This document shows positions 5,763 to 6,919 of a DNA stretch of 6,919 nt, piece after piece. The stretch is from an uncultured Clostridia bacterium. Its GTDB lineage: Bacteria > Bacillota > Clostridia > Oscillospirales > Acutalibacteraceae. Every line of letters begins with the position of its first letter. Position 1 is the stretch's first letter. The position numbers were made by a program, and so were the translations under genes. The notes beneath the pieces were generated by a model that was given only the letters and a program-made list of their open reading frames with translations, did no database searches and had not been told where the DNA came from. The stretch lies in contig CAMHOI010000054.1 of NCBI GenBank assembly GCA_946186725.1, positions 1 through 6,919 of the forward strand. The letters run 5' to 3'.

Positions 5763-5779
5763 GGGGGTGCGGGTAGGAT
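5751..5779 (+). promoter_or_regulatory. Promoter of the lactate permease gene
   Basis: The -35 box TTGAAA (5751-5756), a 17-bp spacer and the -10 box TAGGAT (5774-5779). The -10 is weaker (4 of 6 to consensus) than that of the opposing araC-family gene, as expected of a promoter that needs activation. The -35 box directly abuts the -35 box of the minus-strand promoter. Confidence 0.6.
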
Positions 5780-5809
5780 GGGACTATCTTTCTTTTTGAG
5801 GTGTTGCCC

Positions 5810-6919
5810 GTGTCCTCTGTCGTCCTGACCCTGCTGGCTTTTCTGCCCATCCTGCTGTGCGTCGTCGCCATGGCGGCCTTCAACTGTCCCGCCAAGTACG
5901 CCATGCCCGTAACGTGGCTGACGGCGGCGCTGCTGGCCTTCTTCTGCTGGAAGTTGGATTTCGTCACGCTGGCCGCCTACTCCCTCTTCGGCCTGCTCAA
6001 CTCGCTGGACGTGCTGATTATCATTTTCGGCGCCATCCTGGTCATGAACACGCTGAAGATGTCGGGCGGCATGGCGGCCATCAACAACGGTTTCAAGGCC
6101 ATCAGCCCCGACTCCCGGGTGCAGGCGGTCATCGTCGGCTTCCTCTTCGTCTCCTTCATCGAGGGGGCGGCGGGCTTCGGCACGCCGGCGGCGCTGGCGG
6201 CGCCCCTGATGGTCAGTCTGGGCTTCCCGCCCGTCGCGGCGGCGGTGTGCGCCCTGATCTGTGACAGCGTGGCCGTCTCCTTCGGCGCCATCGGCACCCC
6301 GGTCGCCGCCTCGGTCAGCTGCCTGGGCGACGTCGCCACCGAGCAGTATCAGGCCTCCCTCTCCTTCTGGACGGCCCTGCCCCACGCCATCATCGGCATC
6401 TTCATCCCCTTCATCGCCGTCGCCTTCCTCTGCCGCTTTTTCAGCCGGGAAAAGTCTTTCAAGCCGGCGCTGGAGATCCTCCCCTTCGCCCTGTTCGCGG
6501 GGCTGAGCTTCACCCTGCCCTATCTGCTGGTGGCCTATTTCTTCGGCTATGAGTTCCCCTCCCTCTTCGGCGCCATGATCGGCCTGCTGATCGTCGTGCC
6601 CGCCGCCAAGAAGGGCTTCCTCATTCCCAAGACCGTCTGGCACTTCGGCCCGGAGAGCGAGTGGGACGACTCCTGGAAGGCCACCCGTCCCCTCTCCACG
6701 ACCAAGGAGTCGGGGCTGAAGCTGGTGCGGGCGTGGATCCCCTACGTCATCATCGCCCTGCTGCTGGTGATCACCCGCATCCCCGCACTCGGGATCAAGC
6801 AGTTCCTGACCTCGGACGCCTTCGCGCTCAAGCTGCCCGACCTGTTCGGGGTGCCGGGCACCTCCTACTCCCTGAAATGGGCCTATCTGCCCGGCGTGTT
6901 CTTCATCCTCGCCGCCATC
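5810..6919 (+). CDS. lctP: L-lactate permease (LctP family), 3'-truncated by window edge
   Basis: A multi-helix inner-membrane transporter that brings L-lactate (and often glycolate or D-lactate) into the cell, probably with protons. The frame is open for 370 codons to the end of the window; family members usually have about 530-560 residues, so roughly the last third is missing. The diagnostic segment is FIEGAAGFGTPAALAAPLMV (residues 117-136 by family alignment, here about 116-135), followed by CDSVAVSFGAIGTPVAASV. Many hydrophobic segments surround it, for example VVLTLLAFLPILLCVVAMAA at the N-terminus, where relatives also start. The GTG start at 5810 has GAGGTG (5798-5803) 6 bases upstream. 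A TTG two codons earlier lies too close to that site, and no in-frame ATG lies nearby upstream. It is divergent from an AraC-family regulator, which suggests substrate-responsive control. Lactate use would feed pyruvate metabolism, but no lactate dehydrogenase is in view. Confidence 0.92.
   Translation, partial: MSSVVLTLLAFLPILLCVVAMAAFNCPAKYAMPVTWLTAALLAFFCWKLDFVTLAAYSLFGLLNSLDVLIIIFGAILVMNTLKMSGGMAAINNGFKAISPDSRVQAVIVGFLFVSFIEGAAGFGTPAALAAPLMVSLGFPPVAAAVCALICDSVAVSFGAIGTPVAASVSCLGDVATEQYQASLSFWTALPHAIIGIFIPFIAVAFLCRFFSREKSFKPALEILPFALFAGLSFTLPYLLVAYFFGYEFPSLFGAMIGLLIVVPAAKKGFLIPKTVWHFGPESEWDDSWKATRPLSTTKESGLKLVRAWIPYVIIALLLVITRIPALGIKQFLTSDAFALKLPDLFGVPGTSYSLKWAYLPGVFFILAAI

Noticed and set aside
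5778..5828. Sixteen-codon frame starting at the ATG at 5778, ending inside lctP, considered as a leader peptide
   Set aside because: It begins inside the predicted -10 box, before the expected transcript start near 5786, and has no proper ribosome site or regulatory codon run.
5735..6643. Minus-strand open frame of 302 codons opposite the lactate permease gene
   Set aside because: The product is Gly/Asp/Glu/Gln-rich and repetitive without a recognisable fold, while the plus strand encodes a clear LctP transporter. It is a compositional mirror of a membrane protein gene.

Overview
The window is GC-rich, densely coded DNA with strong G/C bias at third codon positions. Genes have purine-rich Shine-Dalgarno sites and end at intrinsic terminators, and several gene junctions overlap. 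The protein set is a Firmicutes-type CysK, a Clostridia-type Sir2 protein, an ECF sigma factor with a membrane partner and a lipoprotein, an AraC regulator and an LctP lactate permease. Together these suggest a high-GC member of the Clostridia, perhaps Oscillospiraceae/Ruminococcaceae-like. That placement is inferred from gene style, not from a phylogenetic marker.

Layout: (1) 1-695, the 3' three quarters of cysteine synthase (cysK), closed by a terminator at 712-742. (2) 741-2441, a transcription unit with its own extended -10 promoter encoding a Sir2-family NAD-dependent deacylase, a GtrA-family four-helix membrane protein and a small two-helix DUF3592-like membrane protein. The genes overlap and the unit ends at a hairpin terminator. 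(3) 2463-4939, an ECF sigma factor, an overlapping single-pass membrane protein that is probably its anti-sigma or sensor partner, and a lipoprotein. This unit ends at a perfect 17-bp hairpin that also terminates the convergent araC gene. (4) 4938-6919, an AraC-family regulator on the minus strand, divergent from an L-lactate permease gene that runs off the right edge. Their promoters are back to back with abutting -35 boxes.

The sigma/partner/lipoprotein set looks like a self-contained envelope-sensing module. The AraC/LctP pair looks like a regulator beside its target transporter. The Sir2/GtrA/DUF3592 unit is tightly coupled, but its shared purpose cannot be read from sequence. No RNA genes, CRISPR arrays, insertion sequences, phage genes or broken genes were seen. 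Apart from short promoter and terminator regions (longest about 110 bases) everything is coding. The least understood parts are the two extracytoplasmic proteins after the sigma factor and the araC-lctP control region.
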